From Steroidobacteraceae bacterium (lineage in GTDB: Bacteria; Pseudomonadota; Gammaproteobacteria; Steroidobacterales; Steroidobacteraceae): a DNA stretch of 64,000 bases. The translations under genes and the position numbers were made by a program. Location: positions 1 through 64,000 of the forward strand of contig JAPZRU010000014.1 of NCBI GenBank assembly GCA_027531255.1, read 5' to 3'. This document shows, in pieces, positions 10,039 to 18,746 of this stretch. The notes under the pieces are model-generated. The model was not told the origin of the DNA, did no database searches, and saw only the letters and a program-made list of their open reading frames with translations. Numbering within the stretch: the stretch's first letter is position 1; every line of letters starts with the position of its first letter.

Positions 10039-10284
10039 CTACTCCCCGCCCTGCGCCGCGTACTCCGCGGGCGTCAGCGCCTCGATCGACAGCGCGTGGA
10101 TCTCGCGGCCGACGGCGTGGCCGAGCGTGCCGTAGACGAGCTGGTGGCGCGCGATCGCGCGCTTGCCCTCGAACTGCGCCGCGACGACGAGCGCCTCGAA
10201 GTGCGTGTCGTCGTCCGAGCGCACGACGGCGCGGCTGCCGGGCAGCGCGGCCTCGATCTGGGCGCGAATCTGGTCGGGGGTCAT
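10039..10284 (-). CDS. ibaG: BolA/IbaG family protein
   Basis: 81 aa. BolA-like proteins pair with monothiol glutaredoxins in Fe-S cluster trafficking and respond to acid or envelope stress. The sequence shows the BolA core: an N-terminal helix (TPDQIRAQIEAALPG), HFEALVVAAQFEGK, then RHQLVYGTLG with the conserved His, and IHALSIEALTPAEY at the end. ATG 10284 gives the normal IbaG length. It sits just upstream of murA, the usual partner, and is divergent from kdsD. A TACACT box at 10334-10329 could be its -10. Confidence 0.93.
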   Translation of the reverse strand: MTPDQIRAQIEAALPGSRAVVRSDDDTHFEALVVAAQFEGKRAIARHQLVYGTLGHAVGREIHALSIEALTPAEYAAQGGE

Positions 10285-10415
10285 GGGAACCTGCGGGTGG
10301 GGCACGCCGCGGAGGCGGCGCGGCGCGCAGTGTAGAGAATCGCCCCCGGAGCGAACAGCGCCGCCCGGGGCCCGGGCCGGCGGCCGCGGGCCCGCGTTGC
10401 TATGATTTCGGTCCC

Positions 10416-11441
10416 ATGCGCCAGCCCTCCGCCCCCCAGGCCGCCCCGGCCGTCGCCGCCGCCCCCTCGCCCGACGAGTCGGACGTCGTCGCGCTCGGCC
10501 GCCGCGCGCTGGGCGTCGAGGCCGCAGCCGTCGCCGCGCTCGGCGCGCGGCTCGACGGCGCGTTCGCCCGCGCCTGCCGGCTCGCACTCGCCTGCCGCGG
10601 CCGCGTGGTCGTCACCGGCATGGGCAAGTCGGGCCACGTCGGCGCGAAGATCGCGGCGACGCTGGCGAGCACCGGCACGCCGGCGTTCTTCCTGCATCCG
10701 GCCGAGGCGAGCCACGGCGACATCGGCATGCTGACGCGCGACGATCTCGTGCTCGCGCTGTCGAACTCCGGCGAGACCGCCGAGATCGTCTGCCTCGTGC
10801 CGCCGTTCAAGCGGCTCGGCCTGCCGCTCGTCGCGATGACCGGCAACCCGGGCTCCACGCTGGCGCGCACCGCCGACGTGCACCTCGACGTCAGCGTGCC
10901 CGCCGAGGCCTGCCCGCTGAACCTCGCGCCGACCGCCAGCACGACCGCGACGCTCGCGATGGGCGACGCGTTCGCCGTGACGCTGCTCGAACTCCGCGGC
11001 TTCACCGCGGAGGACTTCGCGCGCTCGCATCCGGGCGGCAGCCTCGGGCGCCGGCTGCTCGTGCACGTGCGCGACGTGATGCACGCCGGCGACGACATCC
11101 CGCGCGTCGCGCCCGACGCGACCGTCGGCGCCGGCCTGCTCGAGATGAGCCGCAAGGGCCTCGGGCTCACGACGATCGTCGACGCGGACGGGCGCCTGCT
11201 CGGCGTGTTCACCGACGGCGACCTCCGCCGCGCGCTCGACCGCCGGCTCGACGTGCACGCCACGCGGATGGCCGACGTGATGACGCCGGGCGGCAAGACC
11301 GTCGCGCCGGAGCTGCTCGCGCAGGCCGCGGTGCTGCTGATGGAGCGCCACGCGATCACCGCGATCCCGGCCGTCGACGCGGAGCGCCGCGTGGTCGGCG
11401 TCGTCACCGTCCACGACCTCCTGCGCGCCGGTGTGATGTGA
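10416..11441 (+). CDS. kdsD: D-arabinose 5-phosphate isomerase KdsD
   Basis: 341 aa. KdsD converts D-ribulose 5-phosphate to D-arabinose 5-phosphate, the first step to Kdo for LPS. An SIS domain (about 30-180) has GMGKSGHVGAKIAATLAS and the HPAEASHGDIGML active-site block, followed by SHPGGSLGRRL and two CBS domains (about 210-335). A TATGAT box at 10401-10406 lies only 10 bases before the ATG, so the transcript may have almost no leader. First gene of kdsD-kdsC-lptC-lptA-lptB; its stop overlaps the kdsC start. Confidence 0.95.
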   Translation: MRQPSAPQAAPAVAAAPSPDESDVVALGRRALGVEAAAVAALGARLDGAFARACRLALACRGRVVVTGMGKSGHVGAKIAATLASTGTPAFFLHPAEASHGDIGMLTRDDLVLALSNSGETAEIVCLVPPFKRLGLPLVAMTGNPGSTLARTADVHLDVSVPAEACPLNLAPTASTTATLAMGDAFAVTLLELRGFTAEDFARSHPGGSLGRRLLVHVRDVMHAGDDIPRVAPDATVGAGLLEMSRKGLGLTTIVDADGRLLGVFTDGDLRRALDRRLDVHATRMADVMTPGGKTVAPELLAQAAVLLMERHAITAIPAVDAERRVVGVVTVHDLLRAGVM

Positions 11442-11926
11442 GGCCGCGCTTTCCCACCGGCCTCCGCCTGCTCGTGCTCGACGTCGACGGCGTGCTGACC
11501 GACGGCCGCCTGTGGTTCGGGCCGGACGGCGAGGAGCTGAAGGTCTTCCACGTGCGCGACGGCTTCGGGATCAAGGCCGTGCAGCGCGCCGGCCTCGAGG
11601 TGGGCGTGATCTCGGGCCGCCGGTCGGCCGCGGTCGAGCGCCGCTGCGCGGAGCTCGGCGTCCGCCACCTGCGCCAGGGCTGCGAGGACAAGGTCGCCGC
11701 GCTGCGCGAGCTGCTCGCGCTCACCGGCATCGCGCCGGAACACGCGGTCGCGATCGGCGACGACTCGCCGGACCTGCCCGTGCTCGCGATCGTCGGCCTG
11801 CCGGTCGCGGTGGCCGACGCGCATCCGGACGTGCGTGCGGCCGCACGCTACGTGACGCAGCTGCCGGGCGGGCACGGCGCCGTACGCGAAGTGTGCGACC
11901 TGCTCGTCGAGGCCGCGGGCCAGTGA
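11438..11926 (+). CDS. kdsC: 3-deoxy-D-manno-octulosonate 8-phosphate phosphatase KdsC
   Basis: 162 aa, slightly shorter than E. coli KdsC (188). A HAD-superfamily phosphatase that removes phosphate from Kdo 8-phosphate. Motif I is DVDGVLTDG with the nucleophile Asp near residue 15, motif II is the Ser of ISGR, and motif III/IV is GDDSPDLPVL. It starts with GTG in a GTGA overlap with the kdsD stop and ends in another GTGA overlap with lptC, so translation is coupled along the operon. Confidence 0.94.
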   Translation: MRPRFPTGLRLLVLDVDGVLTDGRLWFGPDGEELKVFHVRDGFGIKAVQRAGLEVGVISGRRSAAVERRCAELGVRHLRQGCEDKVAALRELLALTGIAPEHAVAIGDDSPDLPVLAIVGLPVAVADAHPDVRAAARYVTQLPGGHGAVREVCDLLVEAAGQ

Positions 11927-12498
11927 GACTCGCCGCCCGGCTGCCCGGCCCCGTGGTGCTGGTCTTCATGATCGGACTGGCCGTCGGCTCGTGGTGGCTC
12001 GCGAACCGCGAACGCGAGCGCGCGGACCTCACCGCCGACGCACCCGACGCGACTCCCGCCTACTATCTGCGCGGCGCCGTGCTCGAGCAGACCGACGCCA
12101 CCGGGCGAGTCGAGATCCGCGTCACCGCGGACCGCGCGGTGCAGGACCCGGCCTCGCGCAACGTCCGGCTCGAGACGCTGCGCGTCGACTACTTCCTCGC
12201 CACGCCGGCGCGCACGTGGGTGATGACCGCCGCGGAAGGCACCCTGCCGCGCGAAGGGCGTATCGTGCTGCTCGCCGGCGACGTGCGCCTGCAGGGCAGC
12301 GAGACGGGCCGCGGCGAGCAGGCGACGATCCGCACCGAACGGCTGCGCTTGGATATCGACCGCAGCCTCGCGACCACCGACGCGCCGGTGCGCATGGAAC
12401 TCGCCCGGCACGCGCTGACCGCACGCGGTCTCGAAGCCGACTTGAAGGCCGACCGCGTGCAACTAGAATCCGAGGTCAATGGACGCTTCACGCCGTAG
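11923..12498 (+). CDS. lptC: LptC, LPS export system inner-membrane anchored protein
   Basis: 191 aa. LptC takes LPS from LptB2FG and hands it to LptA across the periplasm. One N-terminal membrane segment (VVLVFMIGLAVGSWWLA) precedes a beta-jellyroll domain with YYLRGAVLEQTDATGRVEIRVTADRA. It starts with GTG in a GTGA overlap with kdsC; longer open frames upstream are only shadows of kdsC. It overlaps lptA by 20 bases. Confidence 0.92.
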   Translation: MRLAARLPGPVVLVFMIGLAVGSWWLANRERERADLTADAPDATPAYYLRGAVLEQTDATGRVEIRVTADRAVQDPASRNVRLETLRVDYFLATPARTWVMTAAEGTLPREGRIVLLAGDVRLQGSETGRGEQATIRTERLRLDIDRSLATTDAPVRMELARHALTARGLEADLKADRVQLESEVNGRFTP

Positions 12499-13264
12499 CC
12501 GTGCCGGGCGCGCCGCCCCGACCGCCGCGACCGGCGCGGAGCCCCGCGAGGTCGCGTCGCCCGCGTGGCCGCGCGCGCTGGCCGCCACCGTCGCACTCGC
12601 CGCCGCGTGCGCGGCGGGCACGCCGCGCGATGCGGTCGCCGCCGCGCCCCAGATCCAGCCGGATCGCCCGATCACGCTGGACGCCCGCTCGTCGGACTTC
12701 GACTACAGGCGCGGCACGCTGGTATTCCGCGGCGTGCGCATCGCGCAGGGCCCGCTGTCCGTAGAGGCGGACGGTGCGACCGCAACCGGCCTCGACTTCG
12801 CCGACAGCCGGTGGAGCTTCCGCGGCAACGTGCGGATCACCGTCGAGGGCGGCGCGCTCGCGAGCGACGCCGCCGACGTCGTCTTCGTCGACAACGAGCT
12901 CTCGACCGCGACGATCACCGGCCGCCCGGCCACGTTCGAGCAGAAGCGCGAGGACGGCGTGGCACGCGGGCGCGCGGAACGCATCGAGTACCGCTTCGAC
13001 CAGGGCACCGTGCGCCTCGCCGGCAGCGCGTGGCTCTCCGACGGGCCGAACGAGATCCGCGGCCGCACGCTCGTCTACAGCATGACGGACAAGCGCGTGC
13101 TGGCGGCGGCCGCCGAGCAGGGCGACGAGCGCGTGCGCATCACCATCAACCCGAAGAGCCCGCCGGGCGCCGCGCCGAAGGCGGGCAGGCCCGCCGACCC
13201 GAAGGCACCGGCGCCCGCGGAGCCGGGCGCCACCGCGAAGCCGGCACCGGACGCGCGCCCGTGA
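12479..13264 (+). CDS. lptA: LptA, periplasmic LPS-bridge protein
   Basis: 261 aa, longer than E. coli LptA (185). LptA forms the periplasmic jellyroll bridge that carries LPS from LptC to LptD. A long N terminus with a hydrophobic signal ([24 protein letters not shown]) leads to the OstA domain (about 60-220: [20 protein letters not shown], then [12 protein letters not shown] and [15 protein letters not shown]). The last about 40 residues are a Pro/Ala/Lys-rich tail, an unusual extension. It ends in a GTGA overlap with lptB. Confidence 0.88.
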   Translation: MDASRRSRAGRAAPTAATGAEPREVASPAWPRALAATVALAAACAAGTPRDAVAAAPQIQPDRPITLDARSSDFDYRRGTLVFRGVRIAQGPLSVEADGATATGLDFADSRWSFRGNVRITVEGGALASDAADVVFVDNELSTATITGRPATFEQKREDGVARGRAERIEYRFDQGTVRLAGSAWLSDGPNEIRGRTLVYSMTDKRVLAAAAEQGDERVRITINPKSPPGAAPKAGRPADPKAPAPAEPGATAKPAPDARP

Positions 13265-13986
13265 CCCGCCTGGTCGCCTCGAACCTCGCGAAGACCTACA
13301 AGTCGCGCACCGTGGTGCGCGACCTCTCGCTCGAGGTCGCCGCCGGCGAAGTCGTCGGCCTGCTCGGCCCGAACGGCGCGGGCAAGACCACCGCCTTCTA
13401 CATGATCGTCGGGCTCGTGCCCTGCGACGGCGGCAGCATCGTGCTCGGCGACCGCGACGTCACCCGCCTGCCGATGCACCGCCGCGCGCGACTCGGGCTC
13501 GGCTACCTGCCGCAGGAGGCCTCGGTGTTCCGGCGGCTCAGCGTGGCCGACAACGTCCGCGCGATCCTCGAGACCCGCGACGACCTCGACGCGGACGCGC
13601 GCGAGGACCGCCTCGAAGCGCTGCTGGACGAGTTGCACATCGGCCACATCCGCGACGGACTCGGCCAGAGCCTGTCGGGCGGCGAGCGCCGGCGGGTCGA
13701 GATCGCGCGGGCGCTGGCCGCGGACCCCCGCTTCGTCCTGCTCGACGAGCCGTTCGCCGGCGTCGATCCGCTGTCCGTGACCGACATCCAGAAGATCATC
13801 GAACACCTGCGCAGCCGCGGCATCGGCGTCCTGATCACCGATCACAACGTGCGGGAAACCCTTGGAATCTGCAGCCGCGCCTACATCGTGAACCAGGGTG
13901 CCGTGATCGCCTCCGGATCCGCAGCCGAGATCCTTGCCAACCCTCAGGTCCGTGAGGTGTACTTGGGTCAGGACTTCCGGATGTGA
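13261..13986 (+). CDS. lptB: LptB, ATPase of the LPS export ABC transporter
   Basis: 241 aa, normal length. LptB is the cytoplasmic ATPase that powers LPS extraction with LptF and LptG. Walker A is GPNGAGKTT (about 35-43), the signature is SLSGGERRR, Walker B is [12 protein letters not shown], and the switch His is in [10 protein letters not shown]. It starts with GTG (GTGA overlap with lptA). lptF/lptG are not in the window. rpoN follows after a 139-base gap. Confidence 0.96.
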   Translation: MTRLVASNLAKTYKSRTVVRDLSLEVAAGEVVGLLGPNGAGKTTAFYMIVGLVPCDGGSIVLGDRDVTRLPMHRRARLGLGYLPQEASVFRRLSVADNVRAILETRDDLDADAREDRLEALLDELHIGHIRDGLGQSLSGGERRRVEIARALAADPRFVLLDEPFAGVDPLSVTDIQKIIEHLRSRGIGVLITDHNVRETLGICSRAYIVNQGAVIASGSAAEILANPQVREVYLGQDFRM

Positions 13987-14125
13987 ACGCGCCTCGGGTG
14001 TCGAGGCTCCCGGTTCCCGCGCTGGTTCGCGTGCCGGCCTCGAAGTCCCCCAGCCTGCCCCCGACGGTCTCGGCGCGAGTGCAGTCAGGCCCCAGTCCCA
14101 GTTCTCCCGGCGGTCCCCGGTCCCG

Positions 14126-15613
14126 ATGCTGAAACCCGCGCTCCAGCTCCGCCTCGGCCAGCAGCTGACGATGACGCCCCAGCTGCAGCAGGCGATCCGC
14201 CTGCTGCAGCTGCCGGCGCTCGACCTGCAGCAGCAGATCCGCGAGGCGCTCGAGCAGAACGTGATGCTCGAGGCCGAGGACGACGCGGATCCCGCGCTCG
14301 GGCAGACCGAGTCCCTGTCCGAGGCCGTGCCGGCCGAGGACCGGCTCGACGACCGGATGGAGAATGCCGGCGCCGACGCGCAGGCCGCGAGCGCCGAGGA
14401 CACCCGCACCGACGAGCCCAACGTCGAGATCGGCGAGGACCACTGGGACGACGGCCCGGCGGCCGCCACGTCGGACGCGCCGTGGTCCGGCGACGACGAC
14501 CGCGCGCAGGAGTTCGCGGACGCCTCCGGCGCGACGCTGAAGGAACACCTGCTCTGGCAGCTCGAGCTCGCGCGCCTCGGCGATCGCGAGGTCGCGATCG
14601 GCCGCGCGATCGTCGACGCGATCAACGACGACGGCTACGTCGTCGATACGCTGGACGAGATCCGCGAGGTGCTGAAGCCGGAGCTCGACGTCTCGATCGC
14701 CGAGATCGAGGCGGTGCTCAGGCACGTGCAGGCCTTCGATCCCGTCGGCGTCGGCGCGCGCTCGGTCGGCGAGTGCATCGAGCTCCAGCTCGCGCAGCTC
14801 GCGCAGGACACGCCGGGGCTCGAGGCCGCGTTCGCGATCGCGCGCCAGCACCTGGACCTCGTGGCCACCCAGCAGTTCGCGCTGCTGCGGCGGCAGATGC
14901 GCCTCGACGAGGACGAGCTCGAACGCGCGCTCGCGCTCGTGCGTTCCTGCCATCCGCGCCCGGGCTCGACGATCCAGCCGAGCACCCCGGAGTACGTGGT
15001 GCCCGACGTGTTCGTCCGCCGCGGCGACCACGGCTGGCTGGTGGAGCTGAACGCCGGCGCCCTGCCGCGCGTGCGGCTGAACCACGGCTACGCGGGCCTC
15101 GTCACCCGCGCCGCGGACCACGCGGTGCTGCGCACCCAGCTGCAGGAGGCCCGCTGGCTGCTGCGGTCGCTCGAGATCCGCAACGACACGCTGCTCAAGG
15201 TGGCCCGCTGCATCGTGCAGCGGCAGGCCGCCTTCCTCGACCAGGGCGACGAGGCCATGCAGCCGATGGTGCTGCGCGACGTCGCGGAGGCCGTCGAGAT
15301 GCACGAATCGACCATTTCGCGGGTCACCACGGGCAAGTACATGCACACCCCGCGGGGCGTGTACGAGTTCCGCTACTTCTTCTCGAGCCACGTCGCGAGT
15401 TCGGATGGTACGGAGATGTCCTCCACCGCGATCCGCGCCAAGATCAGGAAGCTGGTGGCGGCGGAGGACCCGTCGAGTCCGCTGTCCGACAGCCGGATCG
15501 CCGAACTGCTGGCCGCCGACGGCGTGCAGGTGGCGCGGCGGACCGTGGCCAAGTACCGGGAGGCGATGAACATAGCGCCTTCCAGCGAGCGCCGGCGCGC
15601 CCCGGCGCGCTGA
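14126..15613 (+). CDS. rpoN: RNA polymerase sigma-54 factor RpoN
   Basis: 495 aa. RpoN directs RNA polymerase to -24/-12 promoters that need AAA+ enhancer-binding proteins. Region I is the Gln/Leu-rich LQLRLGQQLTMTPQLQQAI start, region II is acidic (about 50-130), and region III ends with the RpoN box ARRTVAKYRE. The ATG at 14126 gives the canonical MLKPALQLRL start; the open frame upstream is not conserved. Its place between lptB and hpf is the standard gammaproteobacterial order. Confidence 0.96.
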   Translation: MLKPALQLRLGQQLTMTPQLQQAIRLLQLPALDLQQQIREALEQNVMLEAEDDADPALGQTESLSEAVPAEDRLDDRMENAGADAQAASAEDTRTDEPNVEIGEDHWDDGPAAATSDAPWSGDDDRAQEFADASGATLKEHLLWQLELARLGDREVAIGRAIVDAINDDGYVVDTLDEIREVLKPELDVSIAEIEAVLRHVQAFDPVGVGARSVGECIELQLAQLAQDTPGLEAAFAIARQHLDLVATQQFALLRRQMRLDEDELERALALVRSCHPRPGSTIQPSTPEYVVPDVFVRRGDHGWLVELNAGALPRVRLNHGYAGLVTRAADHAVLRTQLQEARWLLRSLEIRNDTLLKVARCIVQRQAAFLDQGDEAMQPMVLRDVAEAVEMHESTISRVTTGKYMHTPRGVYEFRYFFSSHVASSDGTEMSSTAIRAKIRKLVAAEDPSSPLSDSRIAELLAADGVQVARRTVAKYREAMNIAPSSERRRAPAR

Positions 15614-15775
15614 GTCGCCTGCAGGCATCGGCTTCATCAGGGCACGGGAGGACCCCGACGGCACTCACCGACCAGCACTGGCGTTCCCACGAGGCCGACC
15701 CCCGGACGAGAAGGCCGTCACGGACTTTCCACGGGCGGTGAGGCACTACAACGACGGGTACGAAGGAGACGATCT

Positions 15776-16096
15776 ATGCAGCTCACTCTCACGGGTCACC
15801 ACCTGGAAATCACTCCGGCGCTCCGGAGCTACGTCGAGAAGAAGCTGGACCGCATCGTGCGGCACTTCGACCAGCTGATCGACGTTCACTGCGTGCTGAC
15901 CGTCGAGAAGCTGGACCACAAGGCCGAAGCGACTCTCAAGGTGAGCGGCGGCACCCTCCACGCCGACGCCGTCGACGGCAACATGTACGCCGCGATCGAC
16001 GCACTGGTCGACAAGCTCGACCGGCGCGTGAAGAAGCACAAGGAGAAGAAGACCGACCATCACGCCGCCGAGGTGGTGCGCGCCCGCTCGCTGTAG
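15776..16096 (+). CDS. hpf: Ribosome hibernation-promoting factor HPF, short form
   Basis: 106 aa, the short form. HPF binds the 30S A/P-site region in stationary phase and promotes 100S ribosome dimers. The domain runs from MQLTLTGHHLEITPALRSYVEKKLDRIVRHF-like sequence to AIDALVDKLDRRVKKHKEK; only the N-terminal beta-alpha domain is present, with no long C-terminal dimerisation domain. GGAG lies about 8 bases upstream of the ATG. It follows rpoN by 162 bases. Confidence 0.94.
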   Translation: MQLTLTGHHLEITPALRSYVEKKLDRIVRHFDQLIDVHCVLTVEKLDHKAEATLKVSGGTLHADAVDGNMYAAIDALVDKLDRRVKKHKEKKTDHHAAEVVRARSL

Positions 16097-16275
16097 CGCG
16101 CGACCGCGAGGCACTTTCGCCCCGGCCCGGGGCGCCGCCCGACCGTCCTGTACGGCGGGCGCCGGGCCCGGGCGCGCATGCCGCCACGCGAGGCCCTGCC
16201 CGCCTCGCGCCCGTAGCGTGCAACCCTTAACATCGGCAGCGCCGTCGCCTCGACGGCCGCCGGACTCTCGGACCC

Positions 16276-17142
16276 ATGCGCCTGATCGTACTCAGCGGCC
16301 TGTCGGGCTCGGGCAAGAGCGTCGCGCTCAACATGCTCGAGGATCTCGGCTGGTACTGCGTGGACAACATGCCCGCGGGCCTCGTGAACGCGTTCATCTC
16401 GCACACCGTCCGCTCGCGCGAGGCCACCTACCAGCGCGCCGCCGTCGGGCTGGACGCGCGGAACGAGCCCTCCGAGATCGTCGGCGTGCCCCGGCAGGTG
16501 GCCGAGCTGCGCCGCAGCGGCATCGCCTGCGAGATCATCTACCTGCACGCGGACGAGTCGGTGCTGCTGCGGCGGTACGGCGAGACGCGCCGTCGCCATC
16601 CGCTCGCCCGGCCCGGGATGGACCTGCGCACCGCGATCGAGGCGGAGCGCCGGCTGCTCGAGCCGATCACGTACGCCGCGGACCTCGTGATCGACAGCTC
16701 GCGGCTCAGCGTCCACGAGCTCCGCGAGCTGATCCGCGGCCGCGTCGAGCAGCGGCGCGACGGGCGGCTGTCGATCATGTTCGAGTCCTTCGGCTTCAAG
16801 CACGGCATCCCGGCCGACGCGGACTTCGTGTTCGACGCCCGCACGCTCCCGAATCCCTACTGGGAGCCCGCGCTCGCCGCGCTGACCGGCCGCGACGCCG
16901 CCGTGATCGAATTCCTCGAGTCGCACCCGCAGGTGCGCGAGTACTACGAGGACGTCCGCGCGTTCCTCGAGAAGCGCGTGCCGGAGTACCTGCGCAACAA
17001 CCGCGGCTACCTCACCGTCGCGATCGGCTGCACCGGCGGGCAGCACCGCTCCGTGTACCTCGTCGATCGCCTCGCGGCGCACTTCGGCGAGCGCTTTCCG
17101 CAGGTGCTCGCGCGCCACGGCTCGCTGGCCGAGCGCCACTGA
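16276..17142 (+). CDS. rapZ: RNase adapter protein RapZ
   Basis: 288 aa. RapZ is a nucleotide-binding protein that, in enterics, guides RNase E to sRNA GlmZ and so controls GlmS and amino-sugar supply. The P-loop is GLSGSGKS (8-15). The C-terminal domain carries the CTGGQHRSVY block that contributes the regulatory site. It follows hpf with a 179-base gap where ptsN (and hprK in some lineages) usually lies. A palindromic repeat begins 2 bases after its stop and may serve as terminator. Confidence 0.95.
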   Translation: MRLIVLSGLSGSGKSVALNMLEDLGWYCVDNMPAGLVNAFISHTVRSREATYQRAAVGLDARNEPSEIVGVPRQVAELRRSGIACEIIYLHADESVLLRRYGETRRRHPLARPGMDLRTAIEAERRLLEPITYAADLVIDSSRLSVHELRELIRGRVEQRRDGRLSIMFESFGFKHGIPADADFVFDARTLPNPYWEPALAALTGRDAAVIEFLESHPQVREYYEDVRAFLEKRVPEYLRNNRGYLTVAIGCTGGQHRSVYLVDRLAAHFGERFPQVLARHGSLAERH

Positions 17143-17144
17143 GC

Positions 17145-17172
17145 GGAAAGAAGGGGGCAGTCCCCTCTTTCC
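17145..17172. repeat. Palindromic repeat copy 1 (GGGG-loop-CCCC type)
   Basis: Left arm GGAAAGA (145-151), bulged A152, GGGG (153-156), loop GCAGT (157-161), CCCC (162-165) and right arm TCTTTCC (166-172), all offset from 17000. It lies 2 bases after the rapZ stop. The same layout (stem, one left-arm bulge, GGGG, 5-base loop, CCCC) recurs at 17208 and 54250. It can form a terminator-like hairpin but resembles a REP-type dispersed repeat. Confidence 0.7.
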
Positions 17173-17207
17173 ACCACGCGGTCGTCGCGGCGCGCGCCCG
17201 CAGCGCG

Positions 17208-17233
17208 GAAAAATGGGGACTGACCCCTTTTTC
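17208..17233. repeat. Palindromic repeat copy 2 (GGGG-loop-CCCC type)
   Basis: Left arm GAAAAA (208-213), bulged T214, GGGG, loop ACTGA (219-223), CCCC and right arm TTTTTC (228-233), offset from 17000. The T-run after the stem makes it a plausible intrinsic terminator ahead of mgtE. It is 35 bases after copy 1 in the same rapZ-mgtE gap. Confidence 0.7.
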
Positions 17234-17277
17234 GCTTTCGCTACACTCCGCGCGCGCATCCCCCAGGAACGACGCCC

Positions 17278-18687
17278 GTGGCCACCGCCCCCACTCCGAC
17301 GCCGCGCACGCGGACCGCACCGGCGAAGCCGGCGCGGGCGGAGTCGCTCGCGGGCGCCGAGAGCCGGCTCGCGCAACTGCGCACGGCCCTCGACCAGGGC
17401 ACGATGCGCCAGGCCCACCGGATGGTGAACTCGATCCACCCGGCCGAGATCGCCTTCCTCCTCGAGTCGCTGCCGCCCGCGAAGCGCGAGGTGGTCTGGG
17501 AGTTCGTCGACCCCGACCTCGAGGGCGACGTGCTGCTCGAACTGCACGAGGACGTGCGCGCCGAGCTGATCGGCGGCATGGACGCCCAGGAACTGGTCGC
17601 CGCCACCGAGGGCATGGAGGTCGACGACCTCGCCGACCTGTTCGCGGACCTGCCCGAGACCGTCGTGCAGCAGGTGCTGCGCTCGATGGACCACCAGGAC
17701 CGCGAGCGCCTGAAGACGGTGCTGGCGTACGGCGAGGACACGGCCGGCGGACTGATGAACACGGACACCGTGTCCGTGCGCCCGGACGTGACGCTCGAGG
17801 TCGTGCTCCGCTACCTGCGGATGCGCGGCGAGCTCCCCGACCGCACCGACGCGCTCTACGTCGTGAACCGCCACGACGAGTACCTGGGCGCGCTGCCGAT
17901 CACGCGGCTGCTGACCGAGGAGCCGGACCGGACGGTCGCCGAGGCGATGGACTCCGGCGTGGCCGGGATCGCACCGGAGCTGCCGGCCGCGGAGGTCGCC
18001 GCGCTGTTCCAGAACCGCGACCTCGTGTCCGCGCCCGTCGTCGGCCAGGACGGCCGCCTGCTCGGCCGCATCACGATCGACGACGTGGTCGACGTGATCC
18101 GCGGCGAGGCCGAGCACCCGCTGCTCGGCCTCGCCGGCCTCGACGAGGAGGAGGACGTCTACGCGGGCGTCGCGAAGAGCACGCGCCGGCGCGCGATCTG
18201 GCTCGGCATCAACCTCGCGACCGCGTTCCTCGCGAGCGCCGTGGTCGGGCAGTTCGAGGCGACCATCGAGAAGGTGGTCGCGCTCGCGGTGCTGATGCCG
18301 ATCGTCGCCAGCATGGGCGGCATCGCCGGCACGCAGACGGTGACGCTGATCATCCGCGCGCTGGCCCTCGGCCAGGTGCAGAAGGACAGCGCGCGCTGGC
18401 TGCTCTGGAAGGAGCTCGCGGTCGGCGCGCTGAACGGCGTGCTGTGGGCGGCGGTGGTCGGGGTCGTCACCCTCGCGTGGTTCCGGGAGTGGTCGATCGC
18501 CGCGATCATCTTCTTCGCGATGCTGATCAACCTGGTGGTCGCCGCGCTGTCGGGCGTGCTGATCCCGCTCGCGCTGAAACGCATGCGCATCGACCCCGCG
18601 CTCGCGAGCGGCGTGATCCTGACGACCTTCACCGACGTGGTCGGCTTCGCGGCCCTGCTCGGGCTCGGCGCGATCTTCCTGACCTGA
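17278..18687 (+). CDS. mgtE: MgtE family magnesium transporter
   Basis: 469 aa. MgtE is a Mg2+ channel gated by cytosolic Mg2+. It has the acidic N domain (about 20-140, repeats such as MDAQELVAATEGMEVDDLADLFADLPE), two CBS domains (about 140-265), the plug helix, and a five-span pore (about 290-469) with MPIVASMGGIAGTQT, the conserved filter segment. GTG 17278 starts the gene; the next in-frame ATG would cut into the N domain. A TACACT box at 17242-17247 may be the -10. Confidence 0.93.
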   Translation: MATAPTPTPRTRTAPAKPARAESLAGAESRLAQLRTALDQGTMRQAHRMVNSIHPAEIAFLLESLPPAKREVVWEFVDPDLEGDVLLELHEDVRAELIGGMDAQELVAATEGMEVDDLADLFADLPETVVQQVLRSMDHQDRERLKTVLAYGEDTAGGLMNTDTVSVRPDVTLEVVLRYLRMRGELPDRTDALYVVNRHDEYLGALPITRLLTEEPDRTVAEAMDSGVAGIAPELPAAEVAALFQNRDLVSAPVVGQDGRLLGRITIDDVVDVIRGEAEHPLLGLAGLDEEEDVYAGVAKSTRRRAIWLGINLATAFLASAVVGQFEATIEKVVALAVLMPIVASMGGIAGTQTVTLIIRALALGQVQKDSARWLLWKELAVGALNGVLWAAVVGVVTLAWFREWSIAAIIFFAMLINLVVAALSGVLIPLALKRMRIDPALASGVILTTFTDVVGFAALLGLGAIFLT

Positions 18688-18746
18688 GCGGCGGCGCGGG
18701 CCGCGCGCACCGCCACGCCGCGCACGCCGGTCGGCCAACGGCGCGC

